NCBI GenBank assembly: GCA_029263415.1
Contig: JAJCXN010000023.1
Coordinates: forward strand, 1-64,000
From: Acidobacteriota bacterium
Lineage (GTDB): Bacteria > Acidobacteriota > Thermoanaerobaculia > Multivoradales > Multivoraceae
Direction: 5' to 3'
Length of the DNA: 64,000 nucleotides
Shown here piece after piece: positions 25,525 to 35,229 of this stretch; positions within the stretch are counted from its first letter, which is position 1, and the number at the start of each line of letters is the position of its first letter. Position numbers and translations under genes: made by a program. The notes under the pieces are model-generated. The model saw nothing but the letters and a program-made list of their open reading frames with translations, did no database searches and had not been told where the DNA came from.

Positions 25525-27072
25525 CTAGTTCCAGCTCTGAGTATCTCCAGACTCAAATCCATCAGCGAAGATCGGCACTTGCCCGTAGAACACGTACACA
25601 GCGCCGGTATCGACCCGGATGCTGGTGTCCTCAAACGGCGTCCCCACCACGAGATCATCCGCACCATCACCATTGAAGTCGCCGGTCGCCAATTCTTCTC
25701 CAAACCGGTCGAAGTCTTCAGCTGGAGCCAAGGCAAGAGACTGAGTCCAGAACCTGGTGTTAAAAACTGCCAATCCCTGTGGACTCGACCTGAAAACAAG
25801 GACCGCACCTTCATCCTGGGTCGCTGCGCTGCCCCCCTCGGGAAGGTCCTCCAAGGGGCCACCCATGGCGAAGTCATCGTTGCCGTCGCCGTCAAAATCA
25901 CCGGCAACCACGGCCGAGCCATAGCCATCACCGATTTCGGATTGCGCTTGTAACGAAGCATCCTGCGTCCAGATTTCAGCTTCTAAGTTGTCGAGGCCGG
26001 TCGGCTGCCCAAGGTAGATGCTCGCCCCTCCGCCACTCGCACTCCCGGCCGCAAACCCTGGATGCCCCACTATCAGTTCGTCCAAACCATCGCCGTCAAG
26101 ATCGCCGGAGGCAAGGTCGGCGCCAAAATCGGTCCCGATCAAAGTCGTGACGAACCGGTCAATACCCATCAAGGAAAGACCCACGATCCCGGAGCTGTAG
26201 AAGACGAAGACGACGGGCGATGCTCCTTTAGACCCCATCGCAAGATCGTCACCATAAAGTCCGTCGAAGTCCCCTGCTACAAGCGACGATCCCAGTTCCA
26301 CCGTGGGTGCACCGAATGGCGTGTCCGAATAGTTCAGTTGCATGGCGCCGGCGCTGCTAAGACCCGAGTTCAGCACTCCATAGATGACCGAAACGGCTCC
26401 CTCCTCGCTGGTGGTCTCGGACTCACCCGGAGCCCCCACTGCGAGATCGGAGATTCCGTCGCCATTGAAGTCTCCCGTAGCCAGCGACTCGCCGAATCGG
26501 TCATCGCTCTCGCCATCCTCCATACCAACGTCCTCTTGCGACCAAATCCTGTGCTGAACTACGTCGAGCCCTGAAGAATCTCCATGAATGACAAGGACAA
26601 AGCCATCATCGACTTCGCCCGACAGGCGGTCCTTTCCAGGCACACCGATGGCCAGATCGTCATTGCCGTCTAGGTCAAAGTCGCCTGCACCGAGCGCGGC
26701 ACCAAACCGATCACCCGCACTATTCAAGAATCCGAGGCCAAACGACTCTTGATCCAGAAAAAGCGACGATGCCGCATCAAGCCCAGAAGCGGAGCCATAC
26801 AACACGTGCACTTCGCCCGCAGCTTGCGACCCGGCGCCCATAGCACCCACCGCAACATCTTCGAACCCATCGCCGTTGAAATCGCCGACTGCGAGAGCCT
26901 CGCCGAACACGGCGTTGTGCTCGTTCGATTCGCCAGGGAGATCCCCCATAAAGATCGCGTCAGCGCCCGCGGCGGTGAGTTGCGCATTCGCCATGGGTAC
27001 AGTGCCGAGTAGGACCAGCAACGTGAAAAGAACGGAGCGGTTGCAAGCTGAAGTCTTGGGGCGGGTCGTCAT
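25525..27072 (-). CDS. Secreted FG-GAP beta-propeller protein with DGFESGDT tail
   Basis: A 515-residue exported protein. A signal peptide occupies residues 1-30 (VLFTLLVLLGTVPMANAQ). The rest consists of seven FG-GAP/integrin-alpha-like repeats, each with a calcium-binding loop of the DxDxDGxxD kind: VGDFNGDGFEDVAVG, AGDFDLDGNDDLAIG, TGDFNGDGISDLAVG, AGDFDGLYGDDLAMG, SGDLDGDGLDELIVG, AGDFDGDGNDDFAMG, TGDFNGDGADDLVVG. The extreme C-terminus is PIFADGFESGDTQSWN, a short tail shared with two other secreted proteins in this window. It is likely a cell-surface or secreted calcium-dependent propeller. Ligand unknown. The gene is monocistronic. Confidence 0.9.
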   Translation of the reverse strand: MTTRPKTSACNRSVLFTLLVLLGTVPMANAQLTAAGADAIFMGDLPGESNEHNAVFGEALAVGDFNGDGFEDVAVGAMGAGSQAAGEVHVLYGSASGLDAASSLFLDQESFGLGFLNSAGDRFGAALGAGDFDLDGNDDLAIGVPGKDRLSGEVDDGFVLVIHGDSSGLDVVQHRIWSQEDVGMEDGESDDRFGESLATGDFNGDGISDLAVGAPGESETTSEEGAVSVIYGVLNSGLSSAGAMQLNYSDTPFGAPTVELGSSLVAGDFDGLYGDDLAMGSKGASPVVFVFYSSGIVGLSLMGIDRFVTTLIGTDFGADLASGDLDGDGLDELIVGHPGFAAGSASGGGASIYLGQPTGLDNLEAEIWTQDASLQAQSEIGDGYGSAVVAGDFDGDGNDDFAMGGPLEDLPEGGSAATQDEGAVLVFRSSPQGLAVFNTRFWTQSLALAPAEDFDRFGEELATGDFNGDGADDLVVGTPFEDTSIRVDTGAVYVFYGQVPIFADGFESGDTQSWN

Positions 27073-27548
27073 GAACGGAATCCTCTCTAGTTGTGAGCTT
27101 TGAACCAGCGGTTCAACAAGAGGAACGGAAAGACTCCCCCGGCAACCTCAAGACTGAGGACTTTTCAACGAGCGAAAATCGAAGCGAAGTCCGAACGGCA
27201 GAACAACGCGTAGCGGCAACCAGGACTACGTCTGCCCTGCGACTCCCATGAGAGGGGCCACTGCCCTTGAAGGGGGCTCAACCAGGAGCAACCTTGGGCA
27301 TCTTCGGCACCTAGACGAACTGAACGAATAGTTGCCGTTAGTGACCCACAAAACCTACGAAGGACCGAGCCCAGCACGGGGAATAGCCTTCCGTCCTCTC
27401 GCGGTCCGAGTGCTTAGCGGAGCGGTCGACCAGTAGGAGCGAGAGGTGTCATAGGCTTGTGCTGGTGTTCCTGTGGATTCGCGACACCAAGCAGCGCACA
27501 ATAGACACTTCGGCATTGATCGCAACGCACCTACCTAGAGAGAATCGC
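27073..27548. other. Divergent intergenic region between FG-GAP and mscS genes
   Basis: About 475 bases without a supportable gene. It must hold the promoters of both divergent genes. Short dyads such as GAACCAGCGGTTC (27111-27123) are visible but too small to call. A minus-strand frame at 27165-27377 shows no coding character. Confidence 0.4.
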
Positions 27549-29207
27549 ATGTTCCCCCGTTTCTTCCGACGCACGCCTTTCAACCCAACGTCACGCGACG
27601 CGCGCATCACCCTGCTAACCGCAATCGCGGCATGCATCGCACTCCACGCAGCACCGACCGGCGCTCAAAATGCAACCGAACCATCGACCGCATCGACCGC
27701 CGCCGTCACAGCTCCCGCCGAGCTGGCTTCGCCCCGCGCCACCATGCGCACCTTCCTCGAGTCTCTCGCGGAAGGGGACCTCGACACGGCGGCCTCTACC
27801 CTTGACCTGACCTCGACCGGCCTGAGCGAACGCTTGCGCCGACTACGTGGTCCGGAGTTGGCAGTACGGCTGAAGAATGCCGTCGACCGCGTGAGGCTGG
27901 TCGATTACAACGACATCCCCGACACCACCGAAGGCGAACCGTATGTCTTCTGGAGCGGGCGCACAGGGGTGATCGAGATCGCTCAAGGAGACGAGGGTGC
28001 TTGGCGCTTCTCCCCACGCACGATCGAAAAGCTCAACGAGTCTCTCGATGAACTCGCCGATCACGACATGGTGGAAGGTGTGGTTGAGGCTCCGCAGACG
28101 CGGTCGGAGTGGCTCCGTGCGCGGATGCCCGAGGCGCTGCTCGGCCCGGGCTTCATCCTCGAACACTGGCAGTGGATGGTCCTGGGGGCGTTGGTGGTAC
28201 TTGGTGTCGGGATCGACCTCGTGGCTCGCTGGCTTCTGTTCGCAGTCGTCTCTCGACGCCTCCGCCGCTCGATATCGGTCGACACTGCGCGAATCAACCG
28301 TGCCCTGCGCCCTTTCGGCCTCCTTGCCATGGCGATGCTCTGGTGGTTTGCGCTGGGTTGGCTAGGCCTCCCGGATCGCCCACTCGCGGTGCTCGGCACG
28401 GCGGTCGAGATCGTCGCGGTGGCGGGAGCAATCTGGGGCCTCTACCGGCTGATCGACCTCGTCGTGGCCTTCCTCGAAGCCCGAGCAGAAGCCAGTCCCT
28501 CCAAACTGGACGACATGCTCGTGCCACTGTTCGAGCGCTCCGCCAAGATCTTCGTTTTGGTCTTCGGCCTGATCTTCCTTGCCGATAGCCTGCGCGTTCC
28601 GATCACCTCGCTGCTGGCGGGAGTCGGTATCGGCGGCATTGCACTCGCCCTTGCCGCGCAGGACCTCGTCAAGAATCTGTTCGGATCGCTCACCGTGCTG
28701 CTCGATCGACCGTTCGAGATTGACGACTACATCGCGGTCTCCGGCGTCGAAGGCACGGTTGAAGAAGTCGCCTTCCGCTCGACGCGCATTCGCACGCCGG
28801 CCGACACCGTGGTCACCTTGCCCAACGCTAACCTGATTTCTGCCTCGGTGGAGAACTTCGGTCGCCGTCGGTTCCGCCGCTGGCGCAGCCACATCGGCCT
28901 CGCCTATGACACCCCAACTCTTGTCATCTCGACGTTCTGCGAGCGGTTGCGCACAATCATCCTTGAGCGAGAAGACACCCGCAAAGAGGGCTTCTTCGCT
29001 GAGCTCAACAACCTTGGCGCAAGCTCCCTAGAGGTGCTGTTTCAGGTCTACTTCGAAGTCCCGGGCCAAGCCGACGAACTCCGTGGGCGCCACCAACTCG
29101 CGGTGGCGATTCTCGATCTGGCGGAGGAGTTAGGCATCGAGATCGCGTTCCCCACCCAGACGATTCATGTGCAGACGAAGGACGGTTCATCAGCCGCTGG
29201 AGAATAA
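27549..29207 (+). CDS. MscS-family mechanosensitive ion channel
   Basis: A 552-residue membrane protein starting at ATG 27549 (purine-rich AGAGAG upstream, followed by a signal peptide ending near APTGAQ). A periplasmic N-terminal domain (about 40-195) precedes transmembrane helices near 200-225, 255-275, 280-300 and 330-350. The pore-lining TM3 and start of the beta domain read 'VGIGGIALALAAQDLVKNLF' and 'LLDRPFEIDDYIAVSGVEGT', then TVVTLPNANL, all MscS hallmarks. It opens under membrane tension to release solutes in osmotic downshock. Its N-terminal extension makes it a medium-size MscS paralogue. Confidence 0.93.
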   Translation: MFPRFFRRTPFNPTSRDARITLLTAIAACIALHAAPTGAQNATEPSTASTAAVTAPAELASPRATMRTFLESLAEGDLDTAASTLDLTSTGLSERLRRLRGPELAVRLKNAVDRVRLVDYNDIPDTTEGEPYVFWSGRTGVIEIAQGDEGAWRFSPRTIEKLNESLDELADHDMVEGVVEAPQTRSEWLRARMPEALLGPGFILEHWQWMVLGALVVLGVGIDLVARWLLFAVVSRRLRRSISVDTARINRALRPFGLLAMAMLWWFALGWLGLPDRPLAVLGTAVEIVAVAGAIWGLYRLIDLVVAFLEARAEASPSKLDDMLVPLFERSAKIFVLVFGLIFLADSLRVPITSLLAGVGIGGIALALAAQDLVKNLFGSLTVLLDRPFEIDDYIAVSGVEGTVEEVAFRSTRIRTPADTVVTLPNANLISASVENFGRRRFRRWRSHIGLAYDTPTLVISTFCERLRTIILEREDTRKEGFFAELNNLGASSLEVLFQVYFEVPGQADELRGRHQLAVAILDLAEELGIEIAFPTQTIHVQTKDGSSAAGE

Positions 29208-29629
29208 AGATCTCAAAGGCATGTCTTGGATGACTCGGATGACTCCTTTTGAGGAGCCTGACAGCGTGGGAGTTTGGTTGCAGTAGAAACCTGACCTTTT
29301 CAGAGTCTTCGAGCACGAGGCCTGGAGACAAGAGTGCCGGTGACTTCGGAGAGTAGCGGGTCAATGCGCGTCGCTTTCAGACCTGCTTAGGGCGCGCTGA
29401 ATCGTGGGTGGCGCGTGGTTGTGATCCCGGCGTGCTGCTCTGCCTTTGGGCCTAGGCAGCGGCACGTGTAGCGCAGTGCGGAAGTTCTCCTTGCACCACG
29501 TCTCGAGAGATTCTTGGACCCTTTGCTTCGAGAAGCACTGCTCGCGCTAGCGAAGCGCCTTTTTTGCACTACGATGTCTGGCACCGTACCTTCACACCAC
29601 CCAACGTAGTACCAACCAGGACCTGAGCC
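29208..29629. other. Gap between mscS and VOC gene
   Basis: No gene was found. The interval contains two short hairpins near its right end, GCTTC-GA-GAAGC (29525-29536) and the terminator-like hairpin at 29544-29565, about 340 bases beyond the mscS stop. The remainder shows no recognisable signal. Confidence 0.4.
29544..29565 (+). terminator. Putative intrinsic terminator
   Basis: GCGCT and AGCGC form a five-base stem around a five-base loop, directly followed by C and six T residues. It is oriented to end plus-strand transcription before the VOC gene. The stem is short, so strength is uncertain. Confidence 0.5.
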
Positions 29630-30412
29630 ATGAGCCACCTCCTTACTCCGCGCGTCGGCGGAATCCTCAGCGCCGACATTGCCGTTCCCGAGCACGAACA
29701 TGAGGTGCGTTTCTACTCACGCATACTCACCACCGGCGAGAACCCACTTTGGCGCGAGGACCTGATGAACAACTTGGGCATGCCGATCATTGGCTTGGGC
29801 GCCCGCACCGAGGATCTTGCCGACCTTCCGCTCCAATGGATGCCGCACATTCAGGTCGCTGACGTCGCAGCCTGTGCGAAGCGTGCGCTCGACTTGGGCG
29901 GGAGCGAGCTTATGCACGGCAAAGACGACGATGGCAATAGTCAATGGGCGGTGCTACTTGATCCGAATGGAGCCGCATTCGGGATCATCCCCGTGGTTCC
30001 TGCTGAGGCTGTTGCCTCAGCTGAAGCCGCGGCCGATCGTATGGGTGTCATCTCTGGGGTCGACCTCACAGTCTCCGCCGCCTCGGCCACCCGTGACTTC
30101 TATGAGCAGGTCGTCGGTTGGTCGGTGCAGGACGCCGAGATGGAGGATGGGAGCGAGCGTTACGCTGACTACACAATGCTCGGCGGTGACGGAGTCCCAG
30201 CGGCGAGAATCCGCCATGCCCGCGGCGCAAATCTCGGTCTGCCGCCGACGTGGATGATCTGCCTCCCGGTTGCCGACCTCGCCGAAAGTGTCCGGCGAGT
30301 GGAACAGGAAGGAGGAAAGATCATCAAAGCGACACGGAGGAAAGACGGGGAGTATGCCCGTGTGGTGATTCAGGATCTGGTGGGGGTGAGCCTGGTGTTG
30401 GTTACGGGATAG
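29630..30412 (+). CDS. Two-domain VOC (glyoxalase/bleomycin-resistance fold) protein
   Basis: A 260-residue protein with two vicinal-oxygen-chelate modules, about 8-125 and 137-260. Module 1 starts GGILSADIAVPEHEHEVRFY and ends with 'LLDPNGAAFGIIPVV'. Module 2 starts VDLTVSAASATRDFYEQVVG and ends VIQDLVGVSLVLVTG. The ends are beta strands typical of VOC proteins annotated as glyoxalase-like or hydroxylase-associated. Candidate metal ligands vary between the modules, so enzymatic activity is not certain. It is a stand-alone gene in the cytoplasm. Confidence 0.88.
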   Translation: MSHLLTPRVGGILSADIAVPEHEHEVRFYSRILTTGENPLWREDLMNNLGMPIIGLGARTEDLADLPLQWMPHIQVADVAACAKRALDLGGSELMHGKDDDGNSQWAVLLDPNGAAFGIIPVVPAEAVASAEAAADRMGVISGVDLTVSAASATRDFYEQVVGWSVQDAEMEDGSERYADYTMLGGDGVPAARIRHARGANLGLPPTWMICLPVADLAESVRRVEQEGGKIIKATRRKDGEYARVVIQDLVGVSLVLVTG

Positions 30413-30485
30413 GAGGAAAGGGCAGAGCGGCCCAGCACCCAATAGCGGGAGTTGGAATAGAAGTCGACGCCTCTTCCGGCCGTAA

Positions 30486-31067
30486 CTACTCAGGTTTAGG
30501 TGCTACAACTTGGAGGCGGTCCAGAACCGCGGCCAGCCTAGACTCCAGCGATCCGCCAATGAGGCTGTATGGGATGCCGCGCACCGTGAGGTCGTTGCGT
30601 AACGCTGCGTCCATCGCAATTCGCATGTCGGGATGCGCTCGATTGCCGTCATCCTCGAACTCGATGTCGGGCAGGCAGACGAATGTGTGGTGATAGCGGC
30701 CTGCACACTCGTTCGCGTAGCTCTGCACCTCTGTGGTGGTCGCGCCGAAGAAGAAAAACGCGTAGAACTGAGTTGTGATCGCGTTGGTGTCGACGAACAG
30801 AAACCGGTTGGCGCCCTGGATCAGCCGATCTTCGAGCGCAACGTGCTCACGGCAGATCGTCTCGTACTCACCAAGCGGTAGGTCGCGGTCCGCCTCGATC
30901 CAAAGTCGTTTCCCGACCTCTTCGACCCACGGCTCTCCGGACTGTTCGGCAAGGGCTTGACACAAAGTGGTCTTGCCGCTCGATTCTGCGCCCAAGAAGA
31001 CGACGCGCTGGACGGCCGGCTTCTCTGGTGGTGCGAGCACCGTGGCTCTTGTGTCAATGCTCTGCAT
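30486..31067 (-). CDS. NadR-like P-loop kinase (AAA_28 family)
   Basis: A 193-residue ATPase. The Walker A GAESSGKTT (26-34) follows RVVFL, and 'NRFLFVDTNAITTQFYAFFF' carries the Walker B-like strand. This arrangement is that of the ribosylnicotinamide kinase domain of NadR and its AAA_28 relatives, which phosphorylate nicotinamide riboside on the NAD salvage route. The NadR adenylyltransferase domain is absent, so this is a stand-alone kinase domain. It could instead be a related nucleoside or phosphoinositide-type P-loop protein. No operon partner is visible. Confidence 0.78.
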   Translation of the reverse strand: MQSIDTRATVLAPPEKPAVQRVVFLGAESSGKTTLCQALAEQSGEPWVEEVGKRLWIEADRDLPLGEYETICREHVALEDRLIQGANRFLFVDTNAITTQFYAFFFFGATTTEVQSYANECAGRYHHTFVCLPDIEFEDDGNRAHPDMRIAMDAALRNDLTVRGIPYSLIGGSLESRLAAVLDRLQVVAPKPE

Positions 31068-31425
31068 GAGTCTTGTCGCCAGTTGGGGAGTAATAGGGAA
31101 TGCAGGCGACCAGCAGGGTCACGAATATGTCGGCGTCGCTGTCTCTTGAACCATCACTATTTCTGCTGCATTCGGTTCCGCCAGCTCGACCGGGGCGCGA
31201 GTTAGTGTCACCGCGATGCGCCAACATGCCATGTGCGATCTTGACTCGCCCGGCCGGCTCCTAGGCTCGCAAGACCGCCCACCCTATCGGCATTTGAGCT
31301 CTCGAAACGCGGGCTCTCAGAGGGCCTCGAAAGATCATCGCTCTTGCAGGCCACGCGCTTTCTGCTCGTCGGGATTCCATCACGCTGAGTGTATCGCTGT
31401 TGCGCTAGACAGTGGTTCAGGTTGA

Positions 31426-31500
31426 GTCGCCCTAAGGGCACAAGCGAGCGCGTCCTGCACCACTTGCGAAGCCTTCGGTATCGGTCAGGACCCCTGCTCT
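31426..31500. repeat. Intergenic element, copy B (related to 19216-19290)
   Basis: It begins gtcgccctaagggcacaagc and shares a 16-base exact core and about 70 bases of degenerate similarity with copy A, 12 kb away. Both are in the same orientation and both in non-coding sequence following gene-poor stretches. Confidence 0.5.
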
Positions 31501-31562
31501 CAAACGATACCGGGCAAATATTTTGGGCGGGTCTTTGATCAAGACGGGGCGCCCCCGGTGTC

Positions 31563-31587
31563 CTTCGGGTCGGGATTCGACCCGAAG
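31563..31587. other. Strong hairpin with ten-base perfect stem
   Basis: CTTCGGGTCG and CGACCCGAAG pair perfectly around a five-base loop (GGATT). No T-run follows on either strand, so it is not a typical intrinsic terminator. It may be part of a structured RNA or a protein-binding dyad. Confidence 0.6.
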
Positions 31588-32300
31588 CCTAAGCTGCGGA
31601 CCAAGGGGTTATAGCTAAGCTCTTCGCGCATCCGGGTCGGCTATGTCAATGGCAGGCTACAGGCACAGGCCGACTTCGACCTGCGTCGTGCAACAGCCAA
31701 CCGGAGCATAAGAAGTGAAAGTTGCATCGGAAGAGCCGCTGCCACCGGTAGCTTCGCTTTAGCCGCGCCTTAGAGGCTCTAGCCTGGAGGTTCTCCTTCG
31801 CGGCAGTCCGGGTGGGCGCCCTAGCTCCGGCTTCGCACCTCCAAGGGCCTACCCAACCACAGCATCCTGCGAGCGTGTTGCCTGCCGTGATGCGCGGCTT
31901 TGTTACGCACAGTTTGCTACTCCCCTCACGTCAGAAGAGACTTCGACCACCACACAGCGGCCCGACGTTAGCTACCGATTTCGATCGCCTGGAGGAATGA
32001 AGCCGCCGCCTCACTCGGCACAGCATCGAATCGAGCGCTAGAACCGCCTTCTCGCCTGGTTCGTGCTACTCACTACGTCAGGAGTAAAGAACGCAGCGAG
32101 CGGACCAAACGTGCACGCTTCTCCCTCCTCGATGAGCACAGAGCAAGAGACCGACGCGGTAAGAGCCGCCACATCGCCCTCGGCCAGCTGCTCTTCGCTC
32201 TGAGATTTCTGTTGACCTGATGATGGGTGCAGTTCTCCGAAATCCGTCTCTCTGGTTGAGCGCCCATGTTGGCGATCGTCAACCAAGGAGTCCAACGAGC

Positions 32301-35054
32301 ATGCACCACTGCCCGACATCACAATCCGCCAGGCCGATGCCGAGTCAACCGGCGGAATGCGCCGCCGCAAGCGGGCACACCCAGACTTCAACCATCCTTC
32401 AGAGTCCTAGCCGGTTCACTCTGCAGCGCCTGGGTCTGCCGACTACCTTGGTGTTGTGGCTGCTGTGCCTGCCTTCCGAAGCCGGTCCCCCCAAGGACCT
32501 CAACGTGCGTGTGATCGATTTCAACGCCGAGGGCGTAGGCGTCACCTTTGCCAACTCAGGTGGCGTCTACTGGGCTGGCCAGTACTTCTTTAGCGGCGAG
32601 CTAGACGATGGCAGCGAACTGCACATTTCCGACGGAGTTGCCACCTTGCAACTCAAGGACCTCAGGCCAGGGCCCGAAGACAGTGCGCCACTCGAATTCA
32701 CCCGCGTCGGTGCGATCAATGACCTGGCTAGTCGCGTCTTCTTCACCGCGGACCTCGGGGTCTCCGGGCGCGAACTGTGGGTGACGGACGCTACCGAGGA
32801 CGGCACGCAGGTGGTGTTTGATTACCTGCCGCACCTCAGTAGTTTGCCCGAGTCTCTCACCGCGTGGAACGGTGATCTGTACCTCAGTGCGGATGTCACT
32901 GGCGGTGAGTTCACTCTGCACAAAGTAGACCCCGGTACGCTCGCCGTCACCACGCTGGGCCTCGCCAACGTTCTTCTGCCACCCGAGGTCGAGCTTGAGT
33001 CAAGCGGAGGGCTGCTCTACTTCGCGGGCAATCCGCTGACACCGCAGATCTGGTCTACTGACAGCGGCGAGCCGACGGTCGAGACCGATGTCGCGTGCGA
33101 TGCAATCGGTGATCTGTTGGGCGTCTCAGGCGAACTGTTCTTCGTTTGCGAAAACGGAATCGGCACCTACCTCATGCGTCTCGATGGTGGCGTTGCAGCG
33201 GGCGCGGTCGAGGTTCACGCCGAACCAGCTGGCACAGAAATCGCCCAACTGACTGCGAGCGGTGGCTACCTTTACTTCGTACGCGACCAAGAAGATCTGC
33301 TCGCCTACGACAACACCAGCGGCGTTGTGAGCACGGCCCAAGACTACGCAGCGTTCGCAGCACCGTTGTCGCTGAGGGCCTTCAACGGTAGCCTTATCTA
33401 TTCCGTTCACACCTCAGCTGAGGGTCGCGAAGCCTGGCTGGTGACCGGCACCGCCGCTCCTGTATTGCTCGACAGCCGACCCGGAACTGGCAGCGGTGTG
33501 ACCTCCTCCACGTTCTTCGTAGAGCGCGATGATGTCGCCTACTTTGGTTTGGTCGGCGCTGAACTCTGGCGCACAGAAGGTACCGCGGCGACAACATCCC
33601 TGGTGATCGATCTACAGGAATCGGGCAGTTCCGGTGGAATTTCGAGTCTTCACAACACACCGTTAGGCCTGTTCTTCAGTGGCGGCTCTCAGGAAGTGGA
33701 TCTCTGGCTCAGCGACGGCACCGAACTGGGCACCGTGACGCTTTCCGATCCGGTGTCCTTCTCGTCAGACCCTGAAGGTCTGTTGTACGACCCGTATGGT
33801 GAGCGCGTCTTCTTTCACGGTGAGAACCCACAGGGCAGGGAACCTGCCGTTTCTGACGGCACACAAGACGGGACTCACGTTGTGGTGGACGGCGTGCCCG
33901 GGCCGGACTACGTCCTGCCTCGTTTCGAAGCCGCCCTTCCAGACCCCAGCCGCGGCACGTCATCTTCAGTGGCTATCTACCGCCGCGCTGAGGTCGGTGT
34001 CGGCACCCAACTCTGGAAGACCGATGGCACCGAGATGGGCACTGAGCAGATCAGCTTGCTGAGTACCAACCCCAGCGCCGGTTTTGTTCGCGGCGGAGTA
34101 CTGAACAACCAGTTCCTGTTTAGGGTCGATGACGAAGTCCATGGGCAAGAGCTGTGGACTACAGACGGCACTTCAGCCGGAACGCAACTCCTGATCGACC
34201 TCAATCCGACGGGTGACGGCGCCTCCTCCCATTTCACAGTGGTCGGCAGCCATCTTTATTACACCGGCAACGATGGTTTGAGCGGGATTGAACTGTGGCG
34301 TACCGACGGCACAGCCGTCGGTACCGAGCTGGTCAAGGACATCGAGCTCGGCCCCAATGGTTCGAGCCTTGGAAGCTTCGTTGGCAGCTCCAGCCACCTG
34401 TATTTCTTCGACTCTTCAAAGGAGACCTTCTGGGTCTCGGATGGGACCGCTGCCGGCACCGTCTCCCTTGGTTCGTTGTACGACGACGCCGCTTCTTATG
34501 CCGTGGACGGCGACAATGTCTTCCTGGTGGGATACGACGAGACCTTCGAAAACCAGCTTTGGTACGCGACGCCAACCAGCTTGCAGCGACTGACTGACTT
34601 CATCGACGACAGCAAGGAGCCACAACTGCTCGGAACGGTCGGCACACGAGCAGTCTTCTGGGCCCACGACGGCACCCAAGACGGCCTAGAGCGCCTGTGG
34701 GCGATGACATCTACCGGCTCACCAACGCTCCTGGGCACCTTCAATTCAAGGAGCGATGATTCCGACGATGCGGCAGTCAGCTGGCAGGGATGGCTGTACT
34801 TTCAAGCGGAAACCGCTGCTCAGGGCAACGACCTGTGGCGCACCGACGGAATCATCATCGAACCAGTTGACCTGGCGCCCGGACCAGCGTCGTCGTCGCC
34901 CGAGCTCATGACCACCGCTGGTGATCGGCTATTTCTCTCGGCATGGGATGCCACCGCAAAACACGAACTCTTTGTGCTCTGGCCTTCATTGCCGATCTTC
35001 GACGACGGCTTTGAAAGCGGCGACACCCTTGAGTGGTCGACTACGCTTCCATAG
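32301..35054 (+). CDS. Secreted ELWxxDGT-repeat propeller protein with DGFESGDT tail
   Basis: A large exported protein (917 residues from ATG 32301, chosen for AAGGAG ten bases upstream; an ATG at 32220 is also in frame). A hydrophobic signal (LPTTLVLWLLCLPSEAG) lies about 45 residues in. The body has recurrent ELWxxDGTxxGT motifs, the clearest being ELWVTDATEDGTQ, ELWRTEGTAATT, LWLSDGTELGT, QLWKTDGTEMGT, ELWTTDGTSAGT, ELWRTDGTAVGT and FWVSDGTAAGT, roughly 45-50 residues apart in the C-terminal half. They suggest a multi-bladed beta-propeller. The C-terminus is PIFDDGFESGDTLEWSTTLP, the tail shared with two neighbours. Probably extracellular or surface-bound. Function unknown. Confidence 0.88.
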   Translation: MHHCPTSQSARPMPSQPAECAAASGHTQTSTILQSPSRFTLQRLGLPTTLVLWLLCLPSEAGPPKDLNVRVIDFNAEGVGVTFANSGGVYWAGQYFFSGELDDGSELHISDGVATLQLKDLRPGPEDSAPLEFTRVGAINDLASRVFFTADLGVSGRELWVTDATEDGTQVVFDYLPHLSSLPESLTAWNGDLYLSADVTGGEFTLHKVDPGTLAVTTLGLANVLLPPEVELESSGGLLYFAGNPLTPQIWSTDSGEPTVETDVACDAIGDLLGVSGELFFVCENGIGTYLMRLDGGVAAGAVEVHAEPAGTEIAQLTASGGYLYFVRDQEDLLAYDNTSGVVSTAQDYAAFAAPLSLRAFNGSLIYSVHTSAEGREAWLVTGTAAPVLLDSRPGTGSGVTSSTFFVERDDVAYFGLVGAELWRTEGTAATTSLVIDLQESGSSGGISSLHNTPLGLFFSGGSQEVDLWLSDGTELGTVTLSDPVSFSSDPEGLLYDPYGERVFFHGENPQGREPAVSDGTQDGTHVVVDGVPGPDYVLPRFEAALPDPSRGTSSSVAIYRRAEVGVGTQLWKTDGTEMGTEQISLLSTNPSAGFVRGGVLNNQFLFRVDDEVHGQELWTTDGTSAGTQLLIDLNPTGDGASSHFTVVGSHLYYTGNDGLSGIELWRTDGTAVGTELVKDIELGPNGSSLGSFVGSSSHLYFFDSSKETFWVSDGTAAGTVSLGSLYDDAASYAVDGDNVFLVGYDETFENQLWYATPTSLQRLTDFIDDSKEPQLLGTVGTRAVFWAHDGTQDGLERLWAMTSTGSPTLLGTFNSRSDDSDDAAVSWQGWLYFQAETAAQGNDLWRTDGIIIEPVDLAPGPASSSPELMTTAGDRLFLSAWDATAKHELFVLWPSLPIFDDGFESGDTLEWSTTLP

Positions 35055-35229
35055 GTGAAGAAGCGATTGCACGACTCACTTGGACCCTACAGTCTCGAGG
35101 CGATCTCAAAGCGCGCCTGAGCGCTCGTCCGTAGAGTCTCCTCTGGGATCGCTGAAAGCGATGTAGACGATCGAGCTGCTCAATAGCCCCGCAGGTGACG
35201 CTGCACCTGAGGTGCTGGCGCAGGCGGCG

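Larger units (their letters stand above)
31068..32300. other. 1.2 kb region without a supported gene, containing palindromes
   Basis: Frames on both strands are short and lack family resemblance; the longest is a minus-strand frame 32038-32391. Within 31520-31600 several dyads cluster: GTCTT-TGATC-AAGAC, GGGGCGCCCC and the ten-base-stem hairpin at 31563-31587. Copy B of the intergenic element (31426-31500) lies just to the left. The right end should hold the promoter for the ELWxxDGT gene. It may be decayed coding sequence or hold an unrecognised RNA. Confidence 0.4.

Noticed and set aside
31563-31587. Possible tRNA T-arm (ATTCGA loop)
   Set aside because: The ten-base stem and five-base loop do not fit a T-arm, and no acceptor, D or anticodon arm can be built around it.
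32038-32391. Minus-strand frame of 117 codons upstream of the ELWxxDGT gene
   Set aside because: No family resemblance, no ribosome binding site, and it overlaps the 5' end of a well-supported gene.
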